Shown piece after piece: positions 1 through 11,491 of a stretch of DNA of 64,000 nucleotides. The position numbers and the translations under genes were made by a program. How positions within the stretch are numbered: position 1 is the first letter of the stretch; the number at the start of each line of letters is the position of its first letter. The notes beneath the pieces were generated by a model. That model made no database searches. It saw only the letters and a program-made list of their open reading frames with translations, and was not told where the DNA came from. This DNA comes from Chamaecyparis obtusa (Eukaryota > Streptophyta > Pinopsida > Cupressales > Cupressaceae), in the NCBI GenBank assembly GCA_027943335.1, contig BSBK01007026.1:1-64000 (forward strand). Reading direction: 5' to 3'.

Positions 1-471
1 CTTGTTTTTTTGCCATTTTTGGTAATTTTCAAAACAACACCTAAAAAGCTAAGTTTTTGCCTAAACATGCCCTCGACTAAGTTAGAATGAATTGTCAACT
101 AATATTCGAGATTAGAAACATAAATTCGGATTTATTACAAAAATAGAACTTTCTAAAAACTAGAGAAAAAACACTAAAAACTGATTTCAAAGCCCTAGAT
201 GAAACTTTCAACTCCCGAAAATGTGCTAAAATAGACCCCAATCGATCTAAGATCATTGGCAAAACAAATGGCACCTCCTGAGGCACGCATCTGAAAAATT
301 TCAGCAAAAACCCAAATCTGAGTCAAAAGTTATGACCTCCAGAAGTTTCTGCATGAGTTTATGACCTCCAGAAGGTTCTGCATCATTCTCCCCTTCTTTA
401 AAGGAACGCAACTCCTGCAAGTGGTTGTTTGTGAACTACTGCAATTGTGTGGGGTCCAACTTCATCACTTA
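1..471. other. AT-rich stretch without recognisable gene
   Basis: No coding region of plausible composition was seen. A short direct repeat (atgacctccagaag) lies near 331-375. The right edge meets the truncated outer end of the left LTR of the element at 472-2929. Confidence 0.5.
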
Positions 472-791
472 CCAATAAGAGACACGTCCCTTCACGTGAC
501 ATGTCTATTCATTATTTTATATATATATATATATATATAATATCTCTTGAGTATTATATTAATTTCTCTAATATTTACACAATAATAATAATATTTATTT
601 TTATCAATTTAACTATTTTGTCATTATAAGAATAATTATAATCTAACTTTATATATACATATATATCAATGTATATAGTAATATCAATTATTACATATAT
701 ATTGATAGATATGTATATATATAATAAATCATTTCTCATAATAATCATATAGACAATATTATTTATTTGAGCGATGCTACAAACATCAACA
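472..791 (-). repeat. 3' LTR of copia-like element, truncated
   Basis: Matches 2575-2929 with the same order of blocks (acatgtc, AT run, ctcttgag.attatatt, gagcgatgct). It ends in CAACA at 791 on the plus strand. The outer end present in the other LTR (2485-2574) is missing here. Confidence 0.7.
519..539. repeat. (AT)n microsatellite in left LTR
   Basis: Uninterrupted AT dinucleotide run. The equivalent positions in the other LTR carry a much longer run, so the tract length has diverged since insertion. Confidence 0.9.
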
Positions 792-803
792 CTCCCTCTT
801 AGC
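792..803 (-). other. Polypurine tract of copia-like element
   Basis: On the minus strand this reads GCTAAGAGGGAG and directly abuts TGTTGATG, the LTR start. Position and composition match the plus-strand primer of LTR retrotransposons. Confidence 0.65.
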
Positions 804-929
804 TAGGGAAGATAAATCAATCTAGTGTTGAATCTAGTGTCAACACTTATGATACTTGACAAAATCAATCATATGTTGTAAGCAATAAAGACATCATCCT
901 CATGATGTAATCAATAGAAACATAGTCTC

Positions 930-1452
930 AATATGTGGATTGCCTCCATCGGTGATTCTATCCATAAGCTCTTGTGTGGATTGCCTCCATCGGTGATTCT
1001 ATTCACAAGCTCTCATGTGAATTGCCTCCATCAGCAATTCTATCCACAAGCTCTTAGGTGGATTGCCTCCATTGACGATTCTATCCACAAGCTCTTGTGT
1101 GGATTGCCTCCATTGGCGATTCTATCCACAAACTCACGAGCTTTAGTGTGGATTGCCTCTATCGACGATTCTATCCACAAGTTCTTGAGTGGATTGCCTC
1201 AATCGGCAATTCTGTCCACAAGCTCTCGTGTGGATTGCCTCCATCGGTGATTCTATCCACAAACTCACGAGCTTTAGTGTGGATTGCCTCTAACGGTGAT
1301 TCTATCCACAAATTCTTGAGTGGATTGCCTCAATCGGCGATTCTATCCACAAGCTCTCATGTGGATTGCCTCCATCGGCGATTCTATCCACAAACTCATG
1401 AGCTTTAATGTGGATTTCCCCAATCAGTGATTCTATCCACAAGTTCTATCTA
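930..1452. repeat. 40-bp tandem array with 131-bp higher-order unit
   Basis: About twelve copies of a ~40-bp unit built on GTGGATTGCCTCCATCGG and TTCTATCCACAAGCTCT. From about 1107 onward the units are organised in threes: the variant carrying the extra phrase ACTCACGAGCTTTA recurs exactly 131 bp apart (unit positions 1107, 1238 and 1369). The array lies inside the copia-like element, near its 3' end on the minus strand. Open frames through it are by-products of the repeat. Confidence 0.9.
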
Positions 1453-2466
1453 TTATCATCTGTTTAGCCATCACAAGATGTCTATCACAATAGAAGGTCA
1501 AGTTATTGTAAGATTGTCACCTTCCAATAACTTTTTTAAATACAAGTGATAATCATTTGGAAGTCGTCACTTCCTCATGATTTACACAGGGGGCAGACCC
1601 ATTAAAAACATTCATGATTCATTAGTATAATAATCAATTATATCGAGTTTACCTCAAAAGTGTTTCACCTTCAATAGTGAACTCCCTCTCAATCAATATG
1701 ATCAAGATTGTCACAAGTTGACAGAACCATCTTCTCCCTCTAAAGCTCAAGTTTATCAACTTCTGACCTCTTTTGAAATGTCAAACTCCCTTTTCATCTA
1801 GTCTCAATCATCAATTCATTTGCAAGCATCAAGTTCTTTTTCCCTTGAATGCAATTATCTTGTGCTTTTGTCCTGAAGGTATGTCAGAGAGAGATTACAA
1901 ATATCTCACTAAACTATCTCGACTGGAAATACCAATGATAGAAGCATACAATATTTTACCGACCAATAGTATAGCATGGATTACAAACTCAAAAATTATG
2001 TGCATTAATAAAACATGAAATACTTATCTTTTATAAAATTCAAGTATTTCGTCTTGTAAGGTGAGTCGATATAGAAAATATCATGCAAATTCACAAAATG
2101 ACATCGTCGTTCTTGAACATTACCATAATTCTTCACATGACCTATCTTTAATATCCAAAGTTTCTCTACATTATGACAACCTTCAATATGATTGGATCTT
2201 CCTTCAAGCGGTTAGGCTTTTAAAGAAGAAACCTCGCTCTTTTACATATTTTTGAATAGACCTGTACACAGTCGGTCATAACTTTTGAATCTAATATTTT
2301 CTCACCAATTGCTCCAGTGTGATTCTTCTAAATTTGTTTATCACCAACATATTCAAAATTCAGCAAAATCCAACGGTGCATTTATGTGATATGGTCCTCA
2401 TACCAAGACTATATTTTCTGAGACAATCACACATTCACCATCAACAAACTACTCTCTTACATTTGC
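1453..2466. other. Non-coding interior of copia-like element
   Basis: This DNA lies between the tandem array and the PBS. Short frames (for example 1773-2018 plus) have no recognisable domain. I saw no trace of gag or pol on either strand. Confidence 0.5.
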
Positions 2467-2484
2467 AACTTGGCTCTGATACCA
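2467..2484 (-). other. Primer-binding site, initiator Met tRNA type
   Basis: On the minus strand this reads TGGTATCAGAGCCAAGTT, complementary to the 3' end of plant initiator Met tRNA. It abuts the LTR end (AACA) at 2485, which fixes the element's orientation as minus. Confidence 0.8.
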
Positions 2485-2644
2485 TGTTAAGGTTTTAGGA
2501 TCATTGCAAATGTAATAGCACTATTTGATTGTATGTGTTTTCCAAATGCAACAATCTCTTACATTTATATTGAGAATAAGCCAAGAAGAGACATGTCCCT
2601 TCATGTGACATGTCTATTCATTATTATGTAATTAATATAATGAC

Positions 2645-2647
<3 letters not shown>

Positions 2648-2704
<57 letters not shown>
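2648..2704. repeat. (AT)n microsatellite
   Basis: Continuous AT run of about 57 bp inside the right LTR. Confidence 0.95.
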
Positions 2705-2708
<4 letters not shown>

Positions 2709-2805
2709 TGAGCATTATATTAATTTCTCTAATATTTACACAATAATAATAATATTTATTTTATCAATTTAACTATTTAGTCATTATAAAAATAATTATA
2801 ATCTA

Positions 2806-2810
<5 letters not shown>

Positions 2811-2865
<55 letters not shown>
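2811..2865. repeat. (AT)n microsatellite
   Basis: Continuous AT run of about 55 bp inside the right LTR. The left LTR has a different, interrupted AT sequence here. Confidence 0.95.
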
Positions 2866-2867
<2 letters not shown>

Positions 2868-2929
2868 CATTTCTCATAATAATCATATAGTCAATATTAT
2901 TTATCTGAGCGATGCTATAAACATCAACA

Positions 2930-3249
2930 ATGGCACATATGTTATTATTGAATTAAAGCATTGGCACTAGGTAGAAGCTCACTATTATGGTGTTAACCTT
3001 ATAGTTAGAGATATTAATTGCCAACACTTGCTATCTTCCTTGAGGTTTTAATGTCATAGTAGTTATGACCAGTTGATCAATATTATATCTATAAGCAACC
3101 TACTAAAGTTAGAGAAAGGTAATAGAAAATACCAAAGCTACTCCCAACACCTTCCATGATTGCCTTCTTAATAAATTTTTCCGCCAGTCTCAATTACCAT
3201 TATTACCGCCTTTATAAAGGTTTGATCCCATATGCATCAAGCAATCTCT
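2930..3249. other. Spacer between copia-like element and LINE
   Basis: No recognisable gene. The 3' end of the LINE probably falls here or just to the right, but I could not place its poly(A) tail or target duplication. Confidence 0.4.
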
Positions 3250-3299
3250 AGCCATAAATGTGTCATAAGTATAGGGGGAGGGCTATAGGTTTGTTCCAA

Positions 3300-6200
3300 A
3301 ATGAAAGTGCATATAGAAATGGAAGATATTAGATGAAGTGTCATCTTGAGTAGAGAGTTGAGTTGCCAGTTTGGTGTGTTTTCTTTTCTGAGAGTATTTA
3401 TGATATTAGTTGAATCCCCTTCAATTTTGAGATTACTTATTTAGAGCTTTTTGCAAGTTTTTAAACTTCCACTAGGGAAATCATCTCCGCCCAGTTATTA
3501 GTTAACTTCCCTAATGGTTTAGATAGCGAGGCTATTTCCTTCCCCTCCTCATTGTGAATGACACAACCAACCCCAACTTGTCTTGGGTTTCCTCGAGATG
3601 CTCCATCAAAGTTGAGTTTATGTCATCCTTTCTTAGGTGGTGACCACTTACATTCTTGTTTGGCTTTGGTTTTGTTCAACTTAGTATCATTTACAAAGGT
3701 TGGAAGTTTTAGTCTCATCCACTGTTTGCGCATTTGGCCATCCCAGCGTGACATTCCTATGTGAGAGGCTGATTGGTTTACAATTCTACTATTAGTTGTT
3801 TCTATGATGCATGCATTAACCTTATTAAGTAACTAAGATGTTGATATTTTCTCCCCTTTAAATAGTCTAGTACAATTCCTTTCCTTCCATTTTTCCCATT
3901 TCATAATTGAGGGAACATTTCCAGAGCATGTTATAAATGCTCCCCTTATTGTGATTCGGCCAAACTTGGAAAAGATTAAGAATTTTATTTGGTAGAACTA
4001 AGATGAAGCCTATTTTGGAGCATAAGCATTCCCAACACTCCTTTGAAAATTTGCAATTAAGAAGAATGTGATCCGCAGTTTCTATATCATTTTCACATAA
4101 AGGGCACATGCATGGTCCTTCGTACCCCATCTTGGTAAATCTATCAGCCATGATGATTTTCTTTTGGAGAGAAAGCCATGTGAAGAGTCCTTCTTTGGGT
4201 AGGCAATGCTTGTCCCAATAGAGATGGACATGTAGCTCAGTTTTGGGTCTAAGGTATTTGTTTACAAGTAACTTATACCCATCATTTTTATTATATTCCC
4301 CTGTATTGGAAAGCCCCCAAACCAATCTATCACTGGAATTATTTATCAAGATGCTTCTTTTACTAAGGATATCTGTTAAAGCTATTTTTTCTTCCTCAGG
4401 GATGTTGATGCCAGTCAAAGTTTTCCATCTTGGTTTTGTGTTGATATCCTCTAAGGGGACTTCAATGTAGTTTGTAACATATTTGCCCCATAGATTCTGA
4501 AGAGTGTTTTTTGTCTTCTCAAAGTTATTAAGAGTAATCAGTGGTTGGTTTCCATTCCAAGAGTCTTCCCAAAATAAGGTTGTGCTCCTATCCCCCAAGT
4601 TCCATGTAAGTTTTTCCTTAATGGTATTCCTATAGTCCATCATAAAGTTCCATATTCTCGATCCTTTAGCTAGATTAGCTTTCCTAAAAAGAGATGGGTC
4701 TTTTCTATTTAGGTATTTGAGTCTAAGGAGTTTAGCCCATTTAAGGTTTGGATTGGTGTACATTCTCCAAATCAATTTGGACCTTGAAGCCCTACTTTGT
4801 TCTTTGAAACTTTTGAAACCTAGGCCACCTTTCTCCTTAGGCCAACATAAATTATCCCATGCCACTAATGAAATCTTCTTTTTCTCTTCTGATCCTTACT
4901 AGAAGAATTTTTTGAGTAGTCTGTTGATTTCCTCCTTTTTATCTGTAGGCAGGTGAGTACATGATAATTGATATATAGGGATTGGTGATAAGACCAATTT
5001 GAACATTACTGACTTACTGACTGAGTATAACCATTTGCTCTTCCAGGACTCTGTTCTTTGTTTGATCTTCAATGTAATATTGTCCCATGAGTTTGTTGAC
5101 CTTGTTCCTTTGTCAAGAGGTAGACCTAGGTATTTAAAGGGGAGCTCCCCTTTTCAAAAATTAAGGATATTGCATATATTCTTCTCAGTTCGTACATCTG
5201 TATGAAATAAGAATATCTATGATTTTGCATTATTGATTTCTTGGCCAGAGGCTTTCACATAAGCTGATAGAATTACCTTAACGTTTCTAGCCTCTGTCTC
5301 ACTGCAACATCCAAACAACATAGTGTCATCTACAAACTATTGGTGGGCAGTTGTTTCCATCTTGCTAGTTATTTTGACACCTTTTATATGACCTTCGTCC
5401 CTAGTTACATTAATAAATTTTGCAAAGGGCTTCAACCATTATTATAAAAAGGAACAGGGATATGAGATCCCCTTGTCTAACCCCTCTTGATGAGATAAAG
5501 AATCCTTTTGGAGTACCATTTAAAAGAACTGAGAATTTAGGAGCGGAGATGCATTCATAGATTAAGTTAATCCATTGCTTATCAAACCCAAATCTTTCAA
5601 GAAATTTACATAAGAATCACCAATTAACCTTGTTGTATGCCTTACTAATGTCCAATTTAATAAGCATACTAGGGTTTCCATTATGTTGAACTAAATGAAT
5701 AGCTTCTTGTGCTATAATTATCCCATCAAATATGGATCTTACCTAAACAAAACCAGTTTGTTCTTCACTAATGATGAAGGGGAGTGCTTTTTGAATTTTT
5801 TTCTATTGCTTTGGTTACAATCTTATATATGGTATTGCATAGGGAGATGGATCTAAGATCATCAAAGCTATCTATTTTATCTTTTTTTGGGATAAGCATC
5901 AGGAAAGTGTTATTGACCTCTCTGAGGAGATTCCCTGAGTTTCTAACTCCTTCTAGGGATTCAACTACCTCTTCTCCCATAAAGTGCCAACATTTTTGAA
6001 AGAAAAGGGTTGAGAATCCATCTGGGCCCGAGGCTTTAACTGATTGCATATGTTTGATTACAAACTCAATTTCAACCTTTGTAAATTTAGCTTTGAACAT
6101 TTTGTTATGATCCTCGTTGATAATTTTAGGTATATTTTTTAGAATGTCTTCTTGATGTTTAAGGTCTAATCCCTCCTAGTTGTTTAAAACATTACTGAAA

Positions 6201-7414
6201 TAGGTGATTGCTGACTCTGCAATAGATCCGGTATCCTCATTATGGGACCCATTACAATCTTTAATTTTTATTATTCTATTGATATTTCATCTTTCTTTAG
6301 CATTGTTATGGAAAAAATTGGTATTCTTGTCTCCTGCACCTACCCAAGTTTCCCGTGACTTTTGTCTCCAAAATACTTCCTCTTTTGCCAGGATATCTTC
6401 CAATTCAATTTTTAATGTTTCTCTCTCTCTCGTAAGTTTCTTCATCGATTCCTTGTTCAATAATTTTTTAATTTAAGATTTCAAGATCCTATTCGATCTT
6501 ATTTTTAGATTTGAAAATGTTTCCAAAACTACTTTTGTTCCATGCCAATAGTTTATTCTTAATAGATTTCAATTTAGTAACCAAATAGAATAGTTTAAAA
6601 CCCTTAACCTCAATGCCCCTCCACCATTGTTCTAAAGATTAATCAGGCTTTCTTCTTTCAACCACATCGGTTCAAATTTAAAAGTGCATCTTCTTGGCCG
6701 GATGTCTTTTGTGACGGTCAGCTGAATAGGAAAATGATCTGATCCCGAGTAGGGTATGATTTCTGCCAAGAAATTGTATGAAAAATATGCCCTATTCCCT
6801 TTGAATAAAAACCTATCCAATTTTTCTGCAATGTTATTGTTACCTTGTCTTTTATTATTCCATGTAAATTGACCTTCGTTTGTTGTGATTTTCATTAATT
6901 TATTCCTATTAATCCATGAGCCAAATTCACCAAAGGCTATGGACATTTTCAGGATACCCCCTCTTTTTTCACTTGGGTCAATAATGGTGTTGAAGTCTCC
7001 TCCAAGGATGCATATCTATCTAGGATTGTTGTTTAGGGTTATTTATATTTCTTTCCATATCCCTCTCTTGTCCAAGTACTGCGTGGGACCATACACATTA
7101 TAGAGCACGGAACTTAGTTTGGATCTGATACTGTTAACCACTCCTTTCATCTAGTTTCTGCTACTATTATCTAAGGAGAATGAGATTTATCTCGAGTCCC
7201 ATGCTACTACCAAGCCACCTGAAGTGCCTTCTACAGGGACCCCTATGATTTCCCACAGTCCTAATTTCTTTTTTAGGTTATCCAATGCCTCATTATTCAT
7301 CTTTGTTTCTTGGATTAAGATTAACTCTGGTTTTAGTTTAGAAATGCAACATCTTAACATACGTTGTTTGTTAGGGGCATTGAGATCCCTAAACTTCCAT
7401 GGTAATATTTTCAT
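3300..7414 (-). pseudogene. LINE ORF2 (endonuclease-RT-RNase H), disrupted
   Basis: ORF2 nicks target DNA and reverse-transcribes the element RNA at the nick. The start at 7414 (MKILPWKFRDLN) follows the ORF1 stop closely and matches the usual plant L1 ORF2 opening. Endonuclease signatures are IQETKM near the start, GGDFN at about 6985-7000 and SDHFP at about 6740. RT is marked by KASGPDGF in 6100-5768 and the catalytic FVDD at about 5320-5335 (normally F/YADD), with a stop just before it. The C-terminus has a Cys/His knuckle (CPLC...H...C) in 3867-4865 and an RNase H opening FDGASRGNP at about 3590-3620. The frame is broken in at least six places. Confidence 0.85.
3867..4865 (-). pseudogene. 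LINE ORF2 C-terminal part with zf-RVT domain
   Basis: This is the longest intact stretch of ORF2, 332 codons. It begins with the conserved MAWDNLCWPKEKGGLGF segment that follows RT in plant LINEs. It runs through the W-rich linker and ends in the zinc-binding motif CPLCENDIETADHILLNC with downstream W and C residues. Zf-RVT domains of this type occur in plant L1 ORF2 proteins. The reading frame stops before RNase H, which continues in another frame at lower coordinates. Confidence 0.85.
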
Positions 7415-7470
7415 TGCTCCGTGGGAGGGAACTTCCCCCTCCCTGCATTCAAAAGTGAAGTTATTTTGGG

Positions 7471-9557
7471 CTATCCTTTGGCTTTACTGCTGACTTCCCT
7501 AAGTTTTGCCAAAGATTTTCTGCCTCTCTTTTTAAGGATCTTGCAACAATCATGAGTACTTGTCTCAATATCTATGAGAGCTATTCCTAAATCATTGTTC
7601 TCCTTGTTCCTTTCTTTATCCTCTAGCTCTAACAATTCTTCTTCCATTAATTGTTGTGATCTTTTTGCTACTTCTAACTCTATAATTTTTCCAATTAAAA
7701 ACTGTCTTTCCCTAATGATGGCTTCCATATCAATATTCTCAACAACACTAATGTAGATATTGTCCTCCAGAACCTCATGAAATACTATGTCCAACCGGTT
7801 AGGATTAATGGTAAGGTTCATATGTTGTTGTAGCCTTCTACCTACTTCAGAATTTGAGGTTTTGGTTGGGGAATGCTCCATAATAGTATTGATTTCAACT
7901 TTTGAAATTTGATTCTTTGCAAGGGAACATATCAGAGGATGGTTTCCAACTACCTTCATTGAGACTGTGTCATGTACTTCCTCAATACTTTTGGTACCTA
8001 CTTCCCTGAGAGGTCTATTCTTCTCATCTCCCTTCTGAGATTCATTCATAACCTTTATCTTCTCTCTGGAGGTTTCCTTACTATTGATAATTTTTGGCCT
8101 TTCTTCCTCTCTTAATATTTCTCCTGCCAAACCCATCATGACTCTATCTATAATTACACTGTTTAGCTTTCCTATCCCTTCTTCCATGTTTTCTTTGTCT
8201 ATCCCTGTCTCCTTCATTAAATCTTCCTTATTAAATATGCTTAGGGGTCTTTCGATCCATACCGTGCTCTACTTTTCTCTCTTGTCCTCATCCTGCAAAA
8301 TTGGAATCTCCTTGCCTTCTTCCTGGTTTTACATAGCTTATGTGGTTTCTTTAAGTTTTGTAGTATTTGATATTTGAGTTTTATCAGCCTCCTGCATTGG
8401 ATAAACCATAATGCCATTGTGTTCTAGGATTTCTCCTTCTTGCATATCCATTGGCACTGTTGGATCCACAACCATTTCCCCTTGGTTTTCTACTGCTATA
8501 TTAATCTTGAAACCTCATTTATCCAAAAACATTATATTAATTCCTTCCTTATTGATGGTGTTTACCTTTGATACCGGTTTGGCTAAATGTGTTTTAGTTG
8601 GTTCCCAACATGGTTCGGAAGGACCTTTAAAAAAAGTGGGGTGGATAATATAGTTTTCCTCTATTGTTCTAATCACAATTGGCCTTAGGGTCTTGATATT
8701 AATATCTGTCTAAATTTCCATTAAAACATCTGAATAGGTCTGTGGATCTTCCTCCATCCTAATTACTACCCTTAATAGTTTTCTTAAAGATTTTAGGATG
8801 GACCACGACCTTTATTTTATAATTTGATAGGCAGGTTACGAACATGACAACTTTATTTACCTTGAATTTATCTAGGTTGCTAGGGTTGAAATTAGGTTGC
8901 CAATCTAAGAAAGAAAAATTTACACCTTTAAATACAGGGCCATTTCCAACCAATAATTCTGATTTTAACTTACGTTTACAACAACTGGCAAAAAACAAAT
9001 CTTCAGAAAGAACAGAAGTATGAACCTTGTTCCTGTAGTTATTTTTGAACCATTTCTCTACCTCCTCACTTGGAATCCCAACTTCATTCCATCTTACAAA
9101 TAGTCCATAAGCACTGCAGTAGATCTTCATGTGCTCGATGAGGGAGATATTGTCTGTCATGATAATTATTTTTACTTTTTCTCTGTGTTCTTGCTTCCCC
9201 CTATGTTTGGCACCTCAGGGATATGGTTTACCTAGACGGGATCTTGAGGCCTTGGCCTAGTGCGATTAGGGTTTTTGTAATTGGGCTAGAAGTGGTATGA
9301 TTTACATTACTAGGGTTTGAATCATAGGGCTTCTTCCTTCCTCTTTGGTTAACGAATGGCTCGATAGGGGTTGGTTTTAGAAAACTCCCCACATTGTAAT
9401 GCAGAGAAGAAAAAATTCGGCTTGAAGTGAAAGACAAATGAGATAAATCTTGGTTCAACACCTTGGGCCCATTACTACATCCAAGGGGAATTTTGTTTGA
9501 TGCTGGATGTAATGGGTATTGCCCAAATTCTTCCTTTTTGTCTCTAACCTTCCTCAA
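7471..9557 (-). pseudogene. LINE ORF1 (DUF4283-like RNA-binding protein), disrupted
   Basis: ORF1 of plant L1 elements encodes the nucleic-acid-binding RNP protein. The segment at 9160-8759 has the DUF4283-like signature GNGPVFKGVNFSFLDWQPNF. The segment at 8217-7471 is hydrophilic, Lys/Glu-rich and ends with the basic tail KKRGRKSLAKLREVSSKAKG just before ORF2, a common arrangement in plant LINEs. 9557-9228 and 9908-9714 may be more N-terminal pieces in other frames. Stops and shifts separate all blocks. I see no CCHC knuckle. Confidence 0.65.
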
Positions 9558-10245
9558 TCCTTACTGCTTTTTCATGCCTTGATGCTCTAGATCTTTTGTT
9601 TTTAACCACTTGTCATCCTGGATCATCATCGATCTGTGGGGGGGGGGCAGCCCTACCCCTGACCATTTCAATACTGCCATAGTTTGCTTGTCTTGAGGAA
9701 GCCCTATTATCCATCACTGTTCTAGATGGATTTGCAGGGGGAATTCCCTTTCATTCATTAGTATCAAGTATCGATTACGAATGGGGATTACATTATCCCT
9801 CTGCATCCCATACTTAGTTTTCAAAAAAAATTGAAACTGCTTGCAACAATCGCTTTCGAGACTTCTGATTTTCACATAGTAGAGATCATTTTTCAATAAA
9901 GCTATCATGGGTAATATATTACTTAATTTATAAATTACTATATTGTATTACATTTAGATTTATTGATTAATAATTTAAATGAAAAATCATTATATTAAAA
10001 ATAACTTATTACTAACACATTGAATATTATATTATTTTATATTATGATAAGAGTTTTTTTCCAAGAAGTCGACATTAAACTATTTGTATATATGAAAGAG
10101 ATCACACTTTTATTATGGATAAGGTCTACAAGTATATTTGGTATAAAGGGCTAGGACAAAAGAAGACCTTATATATCAATGAATTCAATAGAATTAATAT
10201 ATCAATGAAGTCAATCTTGTTTTTTAATCATCATGAACATAATTC

Positions 10246-10370
10246 TTATTGCTCACTTAAGAACTAACTTTATTTTATGGAGGGCCAAAATTCTTAGCTC
10301 ACTTAAGAACTAACTTTATTTTATGAAGGGCCAAATTCTTATTGCTCATTTAAGAACTCCTTTATGAAAC
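10246..10370. repeat. Short tandem duplication, ~60-bp unit
   Basis: Two and a partial copy of a unit containing GCTCACTTAAGAACTAACTT and GGGCCAAATTCTTA. The copies differ by a few bases. Confidence 0.8.
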
Positions 10371-10527
10371 CATATTGGAAAAGACCAAAAAAAGCTTGAG
10401 AAGAATGAGTATGTATTTTTTGCACTTCCAAAGGTAGTAGAAACATAAAAGCATGATGTGTTCATAGACAATAGGAACAAATTTGTATATATCTTGACAA
10501 GTGATTCCTACTATAATTTGTTAGGAT

Positions 10528-10660
10528 TTAGGCACATATGAGCAATAAACAATATTAAGATAATGCAAAAATAGAGAAGATAGAAAATAAATAACACAAA
10601 GATTTAACGTAGTTCATCCAATATGAGGTACATCCACCATAAACAACCATCCACTTATTT
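10528..10660. repeat. Possible worn LTR fragment
   Basis: It opens with TTTGTTAGGATTTAGGC and contains AACACAAAGATTTAACGTAG followed by CATCC and ACATCCACC blocks. This word order recurs in many plant copia LTRs. There is no partner copy, PBS or target duplication, so the call is tentative. Confidence 0.3.
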
Positions 10661-10995
10661 TATTATCCACAAAGAACAAATTATATTCTGACACCTTTCA
10701 CATTACACCACCTCTTCTAGTCTAAAACAAAGTACTTATTTATTTCCACTATTTCAATTACACAAAACACAAACTATTTATTTTTAAATCTCATTTTTTT
10801 CGCTTTTCCATATATTTATTTATAAATTCTAACATGACGCCTAAATTCTTTTCCGGAATCTTTAGACACTCTTGAATCAATTGATTATCTCCCTCTATTT
10901 TTTCATAACCACGACTTCGATTAAAACTGTACCTGATTAAGCTATAAAGGAATCTCACAAGGAACTCAAAATTTAATTTGAATTTGGCTGTGACA

Positions 10996-11147
10996 AAAAA
11001 ATTCGCGGAAGATGGTCGTTGTCCGAATTTAACACTGTGAAATATCTGATCAGACAATTTTACTTTGCAAAAAAGAAAAAACGAAAAAAAAACATAAAAA
11101 TTCGCGGAATATGGCCGTTGTCCAACGTTTTCAAATATCTGTTCGGT
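10996..11147. repeat. Direct duplication with AATTCGCGGAA motif
   Basis: Two copies of a ~50-bp block (about 10996-11047 and 11095-11147), each with AAAATTCGCGGAA, ATGG, CGTTGTCC and an AAATATCTG end. A shorter third echo (GGCCGTTGTTCC) follows near 11190. It is more GC- and CpG-rich than its surroundings and lies just upstream of the two-exon candidate at 11278. Confidence 0.7.
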
Positions 11148-11277
11148 CAAATTTTCAAAAAAGCAGAGGCAGTCATAAAAAGCATTCCGGCCGTTGTTCC
11201 AAGAAGATTTATAGACGGGGCACACGTTATTTTTTGTTTAACAACAATCAATTCTACAGTTGCTTGGATGGAGTCTA

Positions 11278-11491
11278 ATGGAGCTTTCCTCAACAGATAG
11301 CAAGAAGATTAATGAAAAGTAAGTTCTGTAAAATTATTTCGAGGATATATGTAAATGTGAATTATGATGTTTTCATATATAACCCATCTGTTTGCAGATT
11401 TGTGGGTAATTTGGATGGCGCGTCGTTGCTTGAAGTTGCATCTATTTCTACCCTTGTACCGATAAGTCCATCTAATCCTCTTGAATCTTAA
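11278..11491 (+). CDS. Candidate two-exon small ORF or gene 5' end (44 aa)
   Basis: Exon 1 runs 11278-11318 (MELSSTDSKKINE...). A 79-bp AT-rich intron (11319-11397) has a strong plant donor GTAAGT and acceptor TTTGCAG. Exon 2 (11398-11491) continues in frame for 30 codons (…SLLEVASISTLVP…) to TAA. The splice sites, intron size and clean frame across the junction are what one expects of a real plant gene, but 44 residues is very short and I do not recognise the protein. It could be a micropeptide, the remnant of a larger gene, or chance. The CpG-richer duplicated block upstream could be a promoter or leader. Confidence 0.3.

Larger units (their letters stand above)
472..2929 (-). mobile_element. 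Non-autonomous copia-like LTR element
   Basis: Two direct copies of an AT-rich LTR flank about 1.7 kb of non-coding DNA. The right copy (2485-2929) is the 5' LTR on the minus strand and begins TGTTGATG there. A minus-strand initiator-Met primer-binding site follows at 2467-2484. The left copy (about 472-791) is the 3' LTR, preceded on the minus strand by a purine-rich tract at 792-803. No gag, protease, integrase or RT reading frame is visible inside, so the element would have to move in trans. The left LTR lacks about 80 bp at its outer end, so no target duplication can be checked. Assignment to copia rests on the PBS and LTR ends, not on coding. Confidence 0.75.
2485..2929 (-). repeat. 5' LTR of copia-like element
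   Basis: 445 bp, TG to CA on the minus strand (TGTTGATG to TAACA), bounded by the PBS on its inner side. It contains two long AT microsatellites. Confidence 0.75.
3250..9910 (-). mobile_element. Decayed plant L1-type LINE, nearly full length
   Basis: A minus-strand non-LTR retrotransposon with both ORFs traceable. Reading from high to low coordinates: ORF1 with a DUF4283-like region (about 9557-7471), then ORF2 with APE-type endonuclease (7414-6632), reverse transcriptase (about 6100-5300), zf-RVT zinc-binding region (4865-3867) and a terminal RNase H domain (about 3660-3300). Many in-frame stops and frameshifts separate the blocks, so it cannot mobilise itself. Both outer ends are approximate because no target duplication or poly(A) tail was identified. 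No LTRs flank it. Confidence 0.85.
9911..10995. other. AT-rich region without recognisable gene
   Basis: No coding region. It holds a short tandem duplication (10246-10370) and a stretch resembling a worn LTR (10528-10660). The minus-strand frame at 10791-11225 has no recognisable domain and crosses the duplicated block at 10996-11147. Confidence 0.4.

Noticed and set aside
933..1408. Two overlapping plus-strand frames of about 100 codons
   Set aside because: They are by-products of the tandem array; the peptide repeats merely mirror the 40-bp unit.
930..1452. CRISPR-like regular repeats
   Set aside because: No unique spacers, the units abut, and the setting is a plant transposable element.
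9638..9647. Run of ten G as a G-quadruplex or telomere-like signal
   Set aside because: An isolated homopolymer inside the decayed LINE 5' region, with no repeat structure.
10791..11225. 144-codon minus-strand frame
   Set aside because: It runs through the duplicated CpG-rich block and homopolymers, and shows no recognised domain.
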